A stretch of DNA of 54,851 nucleotides from Paenibacillus antibioticophila (GCF_000455265.1 NZ_HG005139.1:1505853-1560703); one strand, 5' to 3'; counted from the first letter of the stretch, positions 18,188 to 27,459 are shown. Notes: generated by a model not told the origin, from the sequence alone. A program made the numbers and translations.

Positions 18188-19144
18188 ATGGCTCAAAATG
18201 ATTTTGAAGAAGAAATTGAGGAATCGGTAGGCGGATTTTCGCGATTCTTGTTTTTTATGACACCGATTCTCTTTACTGTAGTGCTGCTTGGTGTACTGCT
18301 GGCTTTATTCAATATGAATTTTCGTGCAACGCTGATGGATATCGGGGAGAGAATTCCGATCATAAGAAATTGGATTCCTGATTCTGCTTCTAAGGATGCT
18401 TCAGCCGAAACGGATGATACTGAAGTCAATGCGGAAGAGGAAGAGCGAAAGCAGCGGGAAAGCACTGAAGCAACATTGAAGCAGCTGAAAGAACAGGTGG
18501 CAGAGCAGGAAGCTCAGCTTGCGGAAGCCAACAAGCAGGCTGCCGAGCAGGCCACTAAAGCTCAAGAGCTGGAACAACAGCTGGAAGCTGAAAAGGAACA
18601 GCAGACGGCTGCTGAACAGAGCGAAGCTCAAGCCGCTTATCAAAAGGAAGTAAAAAAATTGGCTCAGCTCTATGCGGGAATGAGTCCAAGCAAAGCTGCG
18701 GCGATCTTTGACAAGCTGACCACCGAGGAAGCCATTCAAATGCTGAGTGTGATGAACAATGAGAGCAAGGCAGCTATTCTTGAGAAAATGGATGCCCAGA
18801 AAGCTGCTGATATTTCAATCATGCTTAAGGATGCAAATATTTCTGAGGATTTGGCGATTGCAGCTTTGCAGTCCAGACTCAAAAAAGAGGCCGCTGAAGA
18901 AGCAGGAGCTTCACAGTCAGCATCAGCTGGCCTAACGGATGCTCAGTTGAGTCAAACCTTCTCATCACTCCCGGCTGAATCAGCTGCCAAACTGATTGTC
19001 CAGACTTACAAAATCAGCCCTGACAAAGCATTAAGAATTCTTAAGGCAGTTGGGGATTCAACAAGATCAAGTATTTTAGAAGAGATGATGAAGGCGGATG
19101 AACAGCTGTCCGTGAAGATTATGAATCAACTGGTAACTGAATAA
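18188..19144 (+). CDS. MotE/YlxF-type membrane protein with MgtE-N-like domain
   Basis: It occupies the position of B. subtilis ylxF between fliJ and fliK. The 318-residue protein has one transmembrane helix (about residues 21-43, FLFFMTPILFTVVLLGVLLA). A long Glu/Gln/Ala-rich coiled coil follows (about 80-160), then helical repeats resembling the N-terminal MgtE domain (YAGMSPSKAAAIFDKLTTEE, LSVMNNESKAAILEKMDAQK). Related MotE proteins chaperone the stator protein MotC in alphaproteobacteria. In Firmicutes the function is less well known, and a role in stator or rod assembly is inferred. AAGGAGG at 18174-18180 sets the start. Confidence 0.85.
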   Translation: MAQNDFEEEIEESVGGFSRFLFFMTPILFTVVLLGVLLALFNMNFRATLMDIGERIPIIRNWIPDSASKDASAETDDTEVNAEEEERKQRESTEATLKQLKEQVAEQEAQLAEANKQAAEQATKAQELEQQLEAEKEQQTAAEQSEAQAAYQKEVKKLAQLYAGMSPSKAAAIFDKLTTEEAIQMLSVMNNESKAAILEKMDAQKAADISIMLKDANISEDLAIAALQSRLKKEAAEEAGASQSASAGLTDAQLSQTFSSLPAESAAKLIVQTYKISPDKALRILKAVGDSTRSSILEEMMKADEQLSVKIMNQLVTE

Positions 19145-19177
19145 GGCATTGAAGACCTATGAAAGGAGGTGAAAAAA

Positions 19178-20595
19178 ATGAGTCAATCTGTATCGAATGT
19201 ATCTTCTAATTCCGCGCTAGGAGGCTTGTGGACCGGCTCGGCAACCAAAAGCTCGGGCGCACAAGGAAGTGATTCTGCCTTCGGTTTGGCGTTATTAACG
19301 ATGATTGGCGGAGAAGCGGCAACTCAAGATGGCGGCTTGGCAGCACAGCTGACCTTGTTGTCCCTGGCTAATTCAGCCGAGAATGCTGAGGGGAATGCCG
19401 AGGCCGATGTGGCGGGATTGCTTGATGGACTGGTTGCACAGCTGGAACAAGCTGACAAGGAGTCTTCCTATAATCAGGAGCTTTTGGACATGCTTCAAGG
19501 CTGGTTGCAAAGTGCGATTTCTTTCCTTAATAGTGCATCCAATCAAAAGGCAGAACAGAATGCTTCTAATGAAGCATTGCTGACTTTGGCGGAACAGCCG
19601 CAAACCATCCGTTTTGCCCTGCAAGACGTAATGATGCAACTTGCGCAAAAAAGCAGCGCAAATCAGTCAGAGCTTACAAATGTGACCTCAGGACAAGCAA
19701 CATCGATTCTGGAGTCCCTTCAAGCGATTTTGACGAATGCGGGATTGTCTGCGGAGAAAGCCTCAGTAAATCGCAGCAGCCAAACTACGGGCAGTGAATT
19801 TGCAGGAAAGCTGGCCGGCCAGCTGGGATTAGCGAATCAGGATGCAAAGCAGCCTCAGACCACCGGAAGCAGCCAACCAGCGATTTAGATGCGGAGCCTC
19901 TGAAGAATGTCACGGACACGGCACCGCTCCAGGTAGTGCAGCAGCAAGTTAAAGAATCGGATCCGACAGCCGGCAGCAAACAGGCTGCAGCCGATAGTAC
20001 CCTGGCTGAAACCGATGGTTGGATTCAGTCTGGAACGATCGTAACCGCCGGTCAGCTTGCACTTCGTGATCATTCAGTGGCAGCATTGAAGATTCCTGCA
20101 AATCAGGTTCCTGTGGAAAAGTTCAGTGACGAGGTCGGTAAGTTCATCGTGAATAAGCTGGAGATTATAAAGGCTGGCGGTGTTTCCGAAGCAAGAATCT
20201 CCCTCTATCCTGAACACCTTGGTCAAGTGGATGTAAAGATCACAATGCAAAATGGCCATATGGTTGCCCAGTTTGTGACCGAGCATCTATTTGCGAAGGA
20301 ATCTCTCGAAGGCCAAATGGCCCAACTGCGCTCTGCGCTTCAGTCTCAGGGGCTGCAGGTGAACAAGCTGGAAGTAACACAAAATGTCGGCCTCTCCTCC
20401 CATATGTATCAGGATGGCCGTCAACAAGGAAGTTCGTCCAACTTGAATCAACAGCATAGCGACAGACAACGCAACGAAGTTCGAGAAGAAGATTTTCTAT
20501 CCGTACAGGATTTGAATGAAGAATGGACGGAATGGATGACTGATGTTCGGACACGTGAAGCCGGATTGGGCAGTTCCTTTGTCGCACGAGTCTAA
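19178..20595 (+). pseudogene. fliK: Flagellar hook-length control protein FliK, frameshifted
   Basis: FliK is the secreted ruler that measures hook length and switches the export apparatus to filament substrates. The reading frame from ATG 19178 (AAAGGAGG at 19162-19169) runs to a TAG at 19886-19888. The -1 frame is open from 19798 to 20595 and carries the conserved C-terminal hook-length domain (ARISLYPEHLGQVDVKITMQ). Adding one base, for example one more T in the TTT at 19884-19886, restores a 472-residue protein reading SQPAILDAEPLKNV across the junction. As it stands, translation would give a 236-residue N-terminal piece without the switch domain. It could be a real mutation, a variant in part of the population, or a sequencing error; no classical slippery heptamer is visible. 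Confidence 0.88.
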
Positions 20596-20611
20596 TGAGA
20601 GGAGGTAAAAT

Positions 20612-21121
20612 ATGGCTTCTTCTATTAATGGAGTCCCTCTGTGGTCTAACTATTCAAGTACAAATGCTTCTACGAAGACTGATAATGAACTGGGGAAGGA
20701 TTCGTTTCTCAAGCTGATGCTCACGCAGATGCAGAATCAGGATCCTTTATCGCCGATGGATAACAAGGATATGATTGCACAAATGGCGCAATTCACATCA
20801 GTGGAGCAGTTGGTTAACATCTCTTCTCAATTATCAGCAATGAGTCAATCGCTTGGGAATAACTCGGGATTGATCGGTAAAGTTGTGAGCTGGCAAGGAG
20901 AGACAAAAACAGGGAATTACGATATATCTACCGGGAAATCTGAAGTTATTACAAACTATGAGAGCGGCCTGGTGGATTCAATTATTGTTCGTGACGGCGT
21001 GCATTATGTCAAGGTTGGAAGCAAGGAAATCGAAATCTCGGACATTCAGCGAGTTGAAGACGCACCTGACCAGGAAGAAGGCGCAGTCGACGATCTCTCC
21101 GGCAGCGATCAAGGGGAGTGA
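20612..21121 (+). CDS. flgD: Flagellar hook assembly (cap) protein FlgD
   Basis: FlgD caps the growing hook and lets hook subunits polymerise. The N-terminal region has the highly conserved FLKLMLTQMQNQDPLSPMDN and AQMAQFTSVEQLVNISSQLS. The 169-residue protein is short compared with enteric FlgD, as is usual in Bacillales, where the C-terminal part is reduced. GAGAGGAGG precedes ATG 20612. Its stop is 5 bp before the next gene's start. Confidence 0.96.
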   Translation: MASSINGVPLWSNYSSTNASTKTDNELGKDSFLKLMLTQMQNQDPLSPMDNKDMIAQMAQFTSVEQLVNISSQLSAMSQSLGNNSGLIGKVVSWQGETKTGNYDISTGKSEVITNYESGLVDSIIVRDGVHYVKVGSKEIEISDIQRVEDAPDQEEGAVDDLSGSDQGE

Positions 21122-21126
21122 TACAG

Positions 21127-21522
21127 ATGAACGAACCGATTCGTATCGGTGCCCTGTATCCGGGCAGGATACAACCTGGCATTGGCATATCTACAGCAGC
21201 CAAGCGATCGGGTAACCAGGCAGCATCCCCCTCAGTAGAATTTAAGGATGTACTTCAGAGCCAGTTGCTTCATTTCAGTAATCATGCTGTCAAGCGCTTA
21301 GAGCAGAGAGGGATTGAACTGAAGCCTGAACAGATCCAGAAAATTGAATCTGCGATTGAGCAAGCTGCTGCCAAGGGGGCTAAGGACTCACTTATTTTAC
21401 TTCAAGATATGGCGCTAATTGTGAATGTAGGTAATCGAACCGTAGTGACTGCGATGGATGGGAGCAGCATGAAGGACAATGTATTCACGCAAATCGATAG
21501 CGCCGTCATTATCTCATCTTGA
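21127..21522 (+). CDS. TIGR02530-type flagellar operon protein
   Basis: This 131-residue protein lies between flgD and flgE. The segment HFSNHAVKRLEQRGIELKPE and KDSLILLQDMALIVNVGNRT, then TAMDGSSMKDNVFTQIDSAV, is characteristic of the short flagellar operon family found at this position in many Firmicutes. It has no signal peptide or membrane helix. The function is unknown; association with hook assembly is inferred from position. AAGGGGAG at 21111-21118 is spaced correctly for ATG 21127 rather than for the in-frame GTG 21118. Confidence 0.85.
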   Translation: MNEPIRIGALYPGRIQPGIGISTAAKRSGNQAASPSVEFKDVLQSQLLHFSNHAVKRLEQRGIELKPEQIQKIESAIEQAAAKGAKDSLILLQDMALIVNVGNRTVVTAMDGSSMKDNVFTQIDSAVIISS

Positions 21523-21612
21523 TCATGGCTGGCCCGGTATCGGAAGCCAATGAGGACGCGGATCGACTGATGCGGCCTCAACTTCAAATTTAATTTTGGG
21601 AGGAATTACAAG

Positions 21613-22434
21613 ATGCTTAGATCCATGTATTCGGGCGTTTCAGGGATGCGCGGTTTTCAGACCAAGCTGGATGTAATCGGGAATAACATCGCGAACGTGA
21701 ACACTGTTGGCTTTAAGGCTGGACGCGTTATGTTTAAAGATATTATGAGCCAGACAGTATCCGGTGTAACTGCACCTGAAGATGGCGAGAGCGGCGGTAT
21801 TAACGCTAGACAAATCGGCCTTGGCGTATCTATCGGATCCATTGATACACTCCATACTGCGGGTAGCGCAATGACAACAAATAACCCGCTTGACTTGCGG
21901 ATTGACGGAGACGGATTCTTCCTGGTCAAGCTGTCTCCCGATCAGGAAGATCCTTTTCTAACCCGTGCGGGTGACTTTCACTTGGATGCCGCCAGACAGC
22001 TGGTTACTTCGGATGGATTTCTTGTTTGCGACATTGACGGGGAGCCTCTTGAGCCGCTTGATGAAGAGGTGACTGCTTTCTCAATCTCCGCCAACGGTAC
22101 CATTGTCCAAAAGATGAGTGACGGTACAACTGAAGAAGGAGCTCAAATCGGTGTGGGCAAGGTCTCCAATCCAGAGGGCTTGGAGAAAATCGGAGGCAAT
22201 CTATATCGGATGACTCTTAACGCCCATGCGGATGGTGAGCTTATTACTACAGCAGCGAACAGCATCGAAGATGGCACAGGAGCAATCGTGCCCGGTCAGC
22301 TTGAAATGTCCAACGTAGACCTGACAGGTGAATTTACAGAGATGATCGTTGCTCAACGTGGTTTCCAGGCAAATTCGCGTATTATCACTACTTCAGATGA
22401 AGTTCTTCAGGAAGTCGTTAACCTGAAGCGATAG
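21613..22434 (+). CDS. flgE: Flagellar hook protein FlgE (FlgG-like, short Bacillus type)
   Basis: This hook-rod family protein of 273 residues has the size of the B. subtilis hook protein. It starts MLRSMYSGVSGMRGFQTKLD then VIGNNIANVNTVGFKAGR. LDLRIDGDGFFLV is the conserved domain, and the C-terminus is LTGEFTEMIVAQRGFQANSR and IITTSDEVLQEVVNLKR. It is polymerised under the FlgD cap. An intergenic hairpin follows at 22441-22477. The order flgD, small gene, flgE, flbD matches Bacillus. Confidence 0.93.
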   Translation: MLRSMYSGVSGMRGFQTKLDVIGNNIANVNTVGFKAGRVMFKDIMSQTVSGVTAPEDGESGGINARQIGLGVSIGSIDTLHTAGSAMTTNNPLDLRIDGDGFFLVKLSPDQEDPFLTRAGDFHLDAARQLVTSDGFLVCDIDGEPLEPLDEEVTAFSISANGTIVQKMSDGTTEEGAQIGVGKVSNPEGLEKIGGNLYRMTLNAHADGELITTAANSIEDGTGAIVPGQLEMSNVDLTGEFTEMIVAQRGFQANSRIITTSDEVLQEVVNLKR

Positions 22435-22440
22435 GATGAA

Positions 22441-22477
22441 CGGGGGCAGGGAGGGATAAGCTTCCTTCCCTGGCCCG
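22441..22477 (+). other. Strong intergenic RNA hairpin after flgE
   Basis: CAGGGAGGGA pairs with TCCTTCCCTG (one G-U) around a 6-nt loop, and the outer CGGG/CCCG adds four more pairs. There is no T tract, so it is probably not a terminator; the flbD ribosome binding site follows within 10 nt. It could protect the 3' end of the hook-protein message or mark a processing site. Confidence 0.65.
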
Positions 22478-22492
22478 ATTGGAGGGAGAGCA

Positions 22493-22717
22493 TTGATTTC
22501 TGTAACAAGGTTGAACGGTTCGCCGATGTGGCTTAATGCACTTATGATCGAAACAGTCGAAGAGACTCCGGATACATACGTAACGCTGATCACCGGCAAG
22601 CGTATCATCGTTCTGGAAAAAGCAGCTGAGGTTATAGCGATGGTCAAGGAGTACTATAGCGAGATCGGTATCCACGCTGCAACCATTAAAGTGCAACAAA
22701 CGGAGGAATTGTCATGA
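22493..22717 (+). CDS. FlbD/SwrD family flagellar protein
   Basis: This small 74-residue protein matches the FlbD family (MISVTRLNGSPMWLNALMIE, then TLITGKRIIVLEKAAEVIAM). In B. subtilis the orthologue SwrD raises flagellar motor power and supports swarming. The start is TTG at 22493 after GGAGGGAG. Its stop overlaps the fliL ATG, so the two are translationally coupled. Confidence 0.9.
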   Translation: MISVTRLNGSPMWLNALMIETVEETPDTYVTLITGKRIIVLEKAAEVIAMVKEYYSEIGIHAATIKVQQTEELS

Positions 22718-23187
22718 AAAAAATGGTGCCATGGCTAATTACGATTTTACTTGCCATCACGCTGATTGTACTCGCCGCTTTTCTATTAATGAACCAAATG
22801 ACACGTCCCGAAGCGGGAACAGAAGTAAGTGCTTCGGTTGCCGAGGTAGGTTCGCCTCCAAGGCTGCCAGCTGAAGAATTGGTGAAGGTAACGGCAACGA
22901 TGGATCAGATCAAAACAAATTTGTCAGATCCGAATTATGTTGTAGTTATCAATTTTGCCTTCCAGCTGGACAAGGAGAGCTCCAAGGCTTCCTTTGATCA
23001 GATCAAGGATTTCAAAGTAAAGTCAATTATAATTAAGACTCTTGCGGACACAAAGCCGGAAGAATTGACCGGATCTGTAGGCAAAGACAATCTAAGCTCA
23101 AAGCTGCTGAACCTGATCAACCAATCACTTCCGGAAGGAAGAGTGGTGCAGATCGATATTAATGACTTCATCATGACAACAATTTAA
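22714..23187 (+). CDS. fliL: Flagellar basal body-associated protein FliL
   Basis: FliL is a membrane protein near the stator that supports motor output. The 157-residue protein has one N-terminal transmembrane helix (about residues 7-28, LITILLAITLIVLAAFLL) and an extracytoplasmic domain (YVVVINFAFQLDKESSKASF). The C-terminus GRVVQIDINDFIMTTI resembles the typical FliL ending. It overlaps flbD by 4 bp. Confidence 0.93.
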   Translation: MKKMVPWLITILLAITLIVLAAFLLMNQMTRPEAGTEVSASVAEVGSPPRLPAEELVKVTATMDQIKTNLSDPNYVVVINFAFQLDKESSKASFDQIKDFKVKSIIIKTLADTKPEELTGSVGKDNLSSKLLNLINQSLPEGRVVQIDINDFIMTTI

Positions 23188-23228
23188 AGCTATCGGTCTA
23201 TTCCATTTCTGCTAAGGAGGTGAGTTGT

Positions 23229-24227
23229 TTGGTAGATGTATTATCACAAAATGAGATTGACGCGCTTTTGGCCGCACTTTCCTCCGGTGAAATGGATGCC
23301 GAGGAATTAAAGAAGGAAGAGACGCAGAAAAAAATCAGATCTTATGACTTCAAGAGAGCGGTCCGCTTCTCTAAGGACCATATTCGAAGCCTGACGCGAA
23401 TCCATGAAAACTTTGCCAGGTTTCTCACCACTTATTTCTCGGCACAGCTTCGGACATTCGTGCAGATCAATGTAGTGCAAGTCGAACAGCTTCCATATGA
23501 TGAGTTTATCCGCTCTATCCCGAAAATGACCATTCTTAATATCTTTGAAGCTGAGCCTCTTGAAGGCAGAATGGTACTGGAGGTACATCCCAATGTCGCG
23601 TTTGCCATGTTGGACAGACTTCTTGGGGGAGTGGGGGCTGCCCCTTCCAAAATCGGCTCTTTAACGGAAATCGAGACCATTATTATGGAACGGATATTCA
23701 GCAGAGCATTTGAAAGCCTGCAGGAAGCTTGGAAAACGATTATCGATATTAATCCGCGGATGGAAGGCTTGGAGACAAATCCTCAGTTTATGCAGATTGT
23801 CTCGCCGAATGAGACGATTGCGCTGATTTCGCTGAGCACAAAGATCGGGGACACCTCGGGGATGATCAATCTTTGTATCCCTCATGTCGTCATCGAGCCG
23901 ATTATGCCTAAACTGTCAGTGCACCACTGGTTTGTATCCCAGAAAAAAAATCGCGCTCCCGAAGAAATCGACGCCTTGCAGCATCGTGTCAATCGAGCTA
24001 AATTGCCGATTGTTGCGGAGCTTGGCGAGTCTCAGATCTCTGTGAAGGAATTTCTGGGACTGCAAATTGGCGATGTGATTTCACTGAACAAGCAGGTTGA
24101 AGATGGTCTTGCCATCAGGGTAGGGAACCGGCTTAAATATATCGGAAGTCCAGGGATGACAAGAGACAGGGTTGCCGTTCAAATTGATGAAATTGTCAGC
24201 GAAGGAGTTGAGGAACTTGACGAGTAA
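23229..24227 (+). CDS. fliM: Flagellar motor switch protein FliM
   Basis: FliM is the C-ring protein that binds phosphorylated CheY through its N-terminal peptide, here VLSQNEIDALLAALSSGEM. It has 332 residues, the same length as in B. subtilis. A middle CheC-like domain (FLTTYFSAQLRTFVQINVVQ, MLDRLLGGVG) and a C-terminal SpoA/FliN-like domain (FLGLQIGDVISLNKQVEDGL) follow. TTG at 23229, 8 nt after AAGGAGG (23214-23220), is chosen; the in-frame GTG at 23220 overlaps that site. It overlaps fliY by 11 bp. Confidence 0.96.
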   Translation: MVDVLSQNEIDALLAALSSGEMDAEELKKEETQKKIRSYDFKRAVRFSKDHIRSLTRIHENFARFLTTYFSAQLRTFVQINVVQVEQLPYDEFIRSIPKMTILNIFEAEPLEGRMVLEVHPNVAFAMLDRLLGGVGAAPSKIGSLTEIETIIMERIFSRAFESLQEAWKTIIDINPRMEGLETNPQFMQIVSPNETIALISLSTKIGDTSGMINLCIPHVVIEPIMPKLSVHHWFVSQKKNRAPEEIDALQHRVNRAKLPIVAELGESQISVKEFLGLQIGDVISLNKQVEDGLAIRVGNRLKYIGSPGMTRDRVAVQIDEIVSEGVEELDE

Positions 24228-25449
24228 AGATTATTTATCACAGGAAGAGATCGACGCGTTGCTTAAGCAGTCCATGTCCGATCCTGCACCAGCTGAAAAG
24301 ACGGTATCAGATTATCTTACGCCGCTTGAACAAGATGCTTTGGGGGAGATTGGCAACATCACCTTCGGAAGCGCGGCCACAGCGTTGTCCACGCTGTTGA
24401 ATAAAAAGGTAGACATTACTACTCCTAAAGTTTCTATTATTACCCGTGGTCAATTCGAGACGGAGTTTCCTAAACCGCATGTAGCCATTCATGTTCAGTA
24501 TGTAGACGGGTTTGAAGGAGTCAACTCCTTGGTCATCAAGACACGTGATGCTCAGGTGATTGCGGATTTGATGCTCGGCGGGGAAGGAAATCCTGCAGAG
24601 GAAGAGCTGAACGAGATTCATATCAGTGCGGTTCAAGAAGCGATGAACCAAATGATGGGATCGTCGGCAACCTCCATGTCTACAATTTTCAATCGGTTTG
24701 TAAACATTTCTCCACCCGGAATCGATATTCTTGACATGTCCGATGGCTCGGGCGCAAACAGTCTCCCGCCTGATGAGACGTTGATTAAAATATCATTCCG
24801 CTTGACGATTGGGGAACTCATCGATTCCACGATTATGCAGCTATTAACGGTGAAATTCGCAAAAGAAATGGTGGACAGTTTGATCGGCGGTTCAGCGGAC
24901 AGCCAGCCACAGAGTGCGGCGGAAGAGGCAGCTGCGGCAGCATCGGTCTACGAGGCGCCTGCGCCGACCTTCCAGTCACCTAATGAGTCCACGCCGCAGC
25001 AAGCTTATCAGCAACCGCCGCATCAGCAGCCTTATCAGCCGCAAATGCAGCAGCCGGGATACTATTATCCCCCGCAGGAACGGCCGTATAATGAGCCTCA
25101 GCATTATGGAAATGGCGGTGGGCGCGGGATTAATGTACAGCCTGTTCAGTTTGCGAATTTGGGGAATCCGGCTTTCGGTCAAACTGACGCAAATAATTTA
25201 AACTTATTGATGGACATTCCCCTCAAAGTCACCGTAGAATTAGGAAGGACCCAAAAGCAGATCAAAGATATTCTGGAATTGTCCCAAGGTTCGATTATCG
25301 AATTGGACAAGCTGGCCGGGGAGCCGGTTGACATATTGGTAAACAATAAGTTGATCGCTAAGGGTGAGGTTGTCGTTATCGATGAGAACTTTGGTGTTCG
25401 AGTTACAGATATAGTGAGCCAATGGGACCGCATTCAAAAATTACAATAG
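24217..25449 (+). CDS. fliY: Flagellar motor switch phosphatase FliY
   Basis: FliY is both a C-ring component and a CheY-P phosphatase in Gram-positives. The 410-residue protein starts with a CheY-binding peptide (YLSQEEIDALLKQSM). A CheC-type domain has two phosphatase motifs (ALGEIGNITFGSAATALSTL and VQEAMNQMMGSSATSMSTIF). A long Gln/Pro/Tyr-rich linker spans about residues 230-315, and the C-terminal SpoA domain contains VELGRTQKQIKDILELSQGS. The start is TTG 24217, inside the fliM end. The linker makes it longer than the B. subtilis protein (378 residues). Confidence 0.95.
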   Translation: MTSKDYLSQEEIDALLKQSMSDPAPAEKTVSDYLTPLEQDALGEIGNITFGSAATALSTLLNKKVDITTPKVSIITRGQFETEFPKPHVAIHVQYVDGFEGVNSLVIKTRDAQVIADLMLGGEGNPAEEELNEIHISAVQEAMNQMMGSSATSMSTIFNRFVNISPPGIDILDMSDGSGANSLPPDETLIKISFRLTIGELIDSTIMQLLTVKFAKEMVDSLIGGSADSQPQSAAEEAAAAASVYEAPAPTFQSPNESTPQQAYQQPPHQQPYQPQMQQPGYYYPPQERPYNEPQHYGNGGGRGINVQPVQFANLGNPAFGQTDANNLNLLMDIPLKVTVELGRTQKQIKDILELSQGSIIELDKLAGEPVDILVNNKLIAKGEVVVIDENFGVRVTDIVSQWDRIQKLQ

Positions 25450-25475
25450 AGATTCTTAGGGAGGATTTTTAATCA

Positions 25476-25841
25476 ATGGCTAACCGAATTCTTATCGTGG
25501 ACGATGCAGCATTTATGAGAATGATGATCCGTGATATTTTGACAAAAAACGGATTTGAAGTTGTTGGTGAAGCACAAGATGGTGCGCAAGCAGTGGAGAA
25601 GTTTAAAGAATTGCGTCCGGACCTAGTTACAATGGATATTACGATGCCAGAGATGGATGGAATTGCAGCATTGAAGGAAATTAAGAACATGGACGCAAAT
25701 GCCAGAGTCATTATGTGCTCTGCGATGGGCCAACAAGCGATGGTTATTGATGCGATTCAAGCAGGTGCGAAAGATTTCATTGTGAAGCCGTTCCAGGCTG
25801 ACCGGGTTATTGAAGCGATTAACAAAACCTTGGGAATGTAG
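25476..25841 (+). CDS. cheY: Chemotaxis response regulator CheY
   Basis: This single receiver domain of 121 residues is phosphorylated by CheA and binds FliM. The acidic pair is Asp9/Asp10 (ILIVDDAAFMRMMIRDIL), the phosphoacceptor is Asp54 (VTMDITMPEMDG), and the conserved Ser and Lys are in VIMCSAMGQQ and FIVKPFQADRV. It lies between fliY and fliO as in B. subtilis. GGGAGG precedes the ATG. Confidence 0.97.
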   Translation: MANRILIVDDAAFMRMMIRDILTKNGFEVVGEAQDGAQAVEKFKELRPDLVTMDITMPEMDGIAALKEIKNMDANARVIMCSAMGQQAMVIDAIQAGAKDFIVKPFQADRVIEAINKTLGM

Positions 25842-25849
25842 GGAACGCT

Positions 25850-26392
25850 ATGCTTCTTCTACAGCAGGATGAACCAGTATATCCAAGCGGTGATGTGAAT
25901 ATTTGGGGCAACCTGATTTCTGTCATTTTCGCACTTGTTATAATCATCGCTTTGATAGTTCTACTAATCAAATTCTTGGGCAAGAGAAACCGGATGCTGA
26001 CGCAAGGCGGGGCCATCCGTACCCTTGGTGCGGTTGGAGTAGGGCAGAACAAGTCACTTCAGGTCGTAGAGATCGGTGACAGAATCTATTTGGTAGGCGT
26101 GGGTGAAAATATCACCTTGCTTGATAAAATCACCGATTCAGATGAGATATTGGCTGTTCAGCAGGCTTTTGAGAGGGAAGGGAGCGAGTTTGCGGGACTA
26201 TCCACGTTTTTCAGTAGTCTCGTATCCCGTATCCGCAAGGAGCCTGCTTCAGAGTCGGAAGAGCTTGATGAAACGGCCTTTCACGAGGTATTTCACTCTC
26301 AGTTGCAAAAAATGCCTAACCGCAAGTCTCAGATGGAGGCGCTGCTGAAGGATGAGGAACAACAATCTACAGATCGGTTGAGGGATTCATGA
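25850..26392 (+). CDS. fliO: Flagellar biosynthetic protein FliO (FliZ in older Bacillus naming)
   Basis: FliO assists assembly of the FliP export-gate ring. The 180-residue protein has a transmembrane helix at about residues 21-43 ([20 protein letters not shown]), preceded by a short outside segment. The cytoplasmic region begins [20 protein letters not shown] and contains [20 protein letters not shown], the family signature. The B. subtilis protein has a longer N-terminus with a signal peptide, missing here. The end overlaps fliP by 4 bp. Confidence 0.88.
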   Translation: MLLLQQDEPVYPSGDVNIWGNLISVIFALVIIIALIVLLIKFLGKRNRMLTQGGAIRTLGAVGVGQNKSLQVVEIGDRIYLVGVGENITLLDKITDSDEILAVQQAFEREGSEFAGLSTFFSSLVSRIRKEPASESEELDETAFHEVFHSQLQKMPNRKSQMEALLKDEEQQSTDRLRDS

Positions 26393-27153
26393 AGAAAAAG
26401 AGCCTTGCTATTACTCTGCTTTTTGCATTATGGAGTGTTTTCGTTGCAGCTACTGCATCGGCTGCCCCAGTAGACCCTATTCCGGGGATAGATATCTCAA
26501 TTGGCGGCGGATCGGGCTCCGAGGCGGGAACGAGCTCCCTATCCTTGATCCTGATCATTACAGTATTGAGTGTAGCGCCGGCTATTCTGGTGCTTATGAC
26601 GAGCTTTACCCGGATTGTGATCGTACTGGGTTTTGTGCGGAGTTCGCTTGGAACGCAATCCATGCCTCCGAACCAAGTATTAATTGGTCTGGCTTTGTTC
26701 TTAACGTTATTTGTCATGAGTCCTACATTATCAACTGTTAATGAAGTTGCTCTGCAACCTTATATTAAGGGCGAAATTTCGCAGACAGAGGCTTTGGACA
26801 AAGCGGCGGTTCCGATGAAGAAGTTTATGTATTCCCATACGCGCCCTAAAGACCTGCAGTTGTTTATGAGCTACACCAAGACGGAAAAGCCTGAGAGCTA
26901 CGAAGACATTCCGTTAACGGTTATGGTTCCCGCTTATGCAATCAGTGAGCTTAAAACGGCTTTTCAAATGGGGTTTATGATTTTTATTCCCTTTTTGATC
27001 ATCGATATTGTAGTTGCGAGTGTGCTTATGTCCATGGGGATGATGATGCTGCCGCCGGTAATGATCTCATTACCGTTTAAGATTCTACTGTTTGTTCTGG
27101 TGGACGGCTGGTACCTGGTTGTGAAGTCATTGTTGGCAAGCTTTATCACGTAA
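26389..27153 (+). CDS. fliP: Flagellar biosynthesis protein FliP
   Basis: FliP is the main component of the export gate, forming the pore with FliQ and FliR. It has 254 residues. A cleavable signal peptide is visible (about residues 1-25, [26 protein letters not shown]). Family motifs include [40 protein letters not shown] and [20 protein letters not shown], with [20 protein letters not shown] near the C-terminus. Four membrane helices are expected. Confidence 0.97.
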   Translation: MKKKSLAITLLFALWSVFVAATASAAPVDPIPGIDISIGGGSGSEAGTSSLSLILIITVLSVAPAILVLMTSFTRIVIVLGFVRSSLGTQSMPPNQVLIGLALFLTLFVMSPTLSTVNEVALQPYIKGEISQTEALDKAAVPMKKFMYSHTRPKDLQLFMSYTKTEKPESYEDIPLTVMVPAYAISELKTAFQMGFMIFIPFLIIDIVVASVLMSMGMMMLPPVMISLPFKILLFVLVDGWYLVVKSLLASFIT

Positions 27154-27189
27154 ATATTTGAAATCATATTATTAAAGGGGATGACGGTG

Positions 27190-27459
27190 ATGAGTTCGGA
27201 ATTTGTTATTGCATTGGCCGGACAAGCCGTTTATACCGTATTGAAGGCGAGTGCCCCGATGCTGGTAATCGCATTGGTTGTGGGCTTGATCATCAGTATC
27301 TTTCAGGCTACAACGCAGATTCAGGAGCAGACGCTTGCCTTTGTCCCAAAGATTATTGCTGTACTGATTGCTTTGCTGATGTTCGGACCTTGGATTTTAT
27401 CCACGCTGGTTGATTTTACTTATGGCATTTTAAATAACCTGGCCAACTATATCGGATAG
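27190..27459 (+). CDS. fliQ: Flagellar biosynthesis protein FliQ
   Basis: This 89-residue protein with two transmembrane helices belongs to the export gate. VIALAGQAVYTVLKASAPML and GLIISIFQATTQIQEQTLAF are strongly conserved. ATG 27190 gives MSSEFVIALAG, the same start and length as in B. subtilis, and is 8 nt after AAGGGGA. An in-frame ATG at 27181 lies inside that ribosome binding site. Confidence 0.96.
   Translation: MSSEFVIALAGQAVYTVLKASAPMLVIALVVGLIISIFQATTQIQEQTLAFVPKIIAVLIALLMFGPWILSTLVDFTYGILNNLANYIG

Noticed and set aside
19870..19895. Programmed -1 ribosomal frameshift in fliK
   Set aside because: No X XXY YYZ heptamer or obvious downstream stimulator is visible; a single missing T is simpler.
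19936..20595. Independent gene for the FliK C-terminal domain starting at GTG 19936
   Set aside because: The frame is open further upstream to 19798, there is no good ribosome binding site, and the sequence continues FliK after a one-base shift.
22441..22477. Terminator after flgE
   Set aside because: There is no T tract, and downstream genes lack a visible new promoter.
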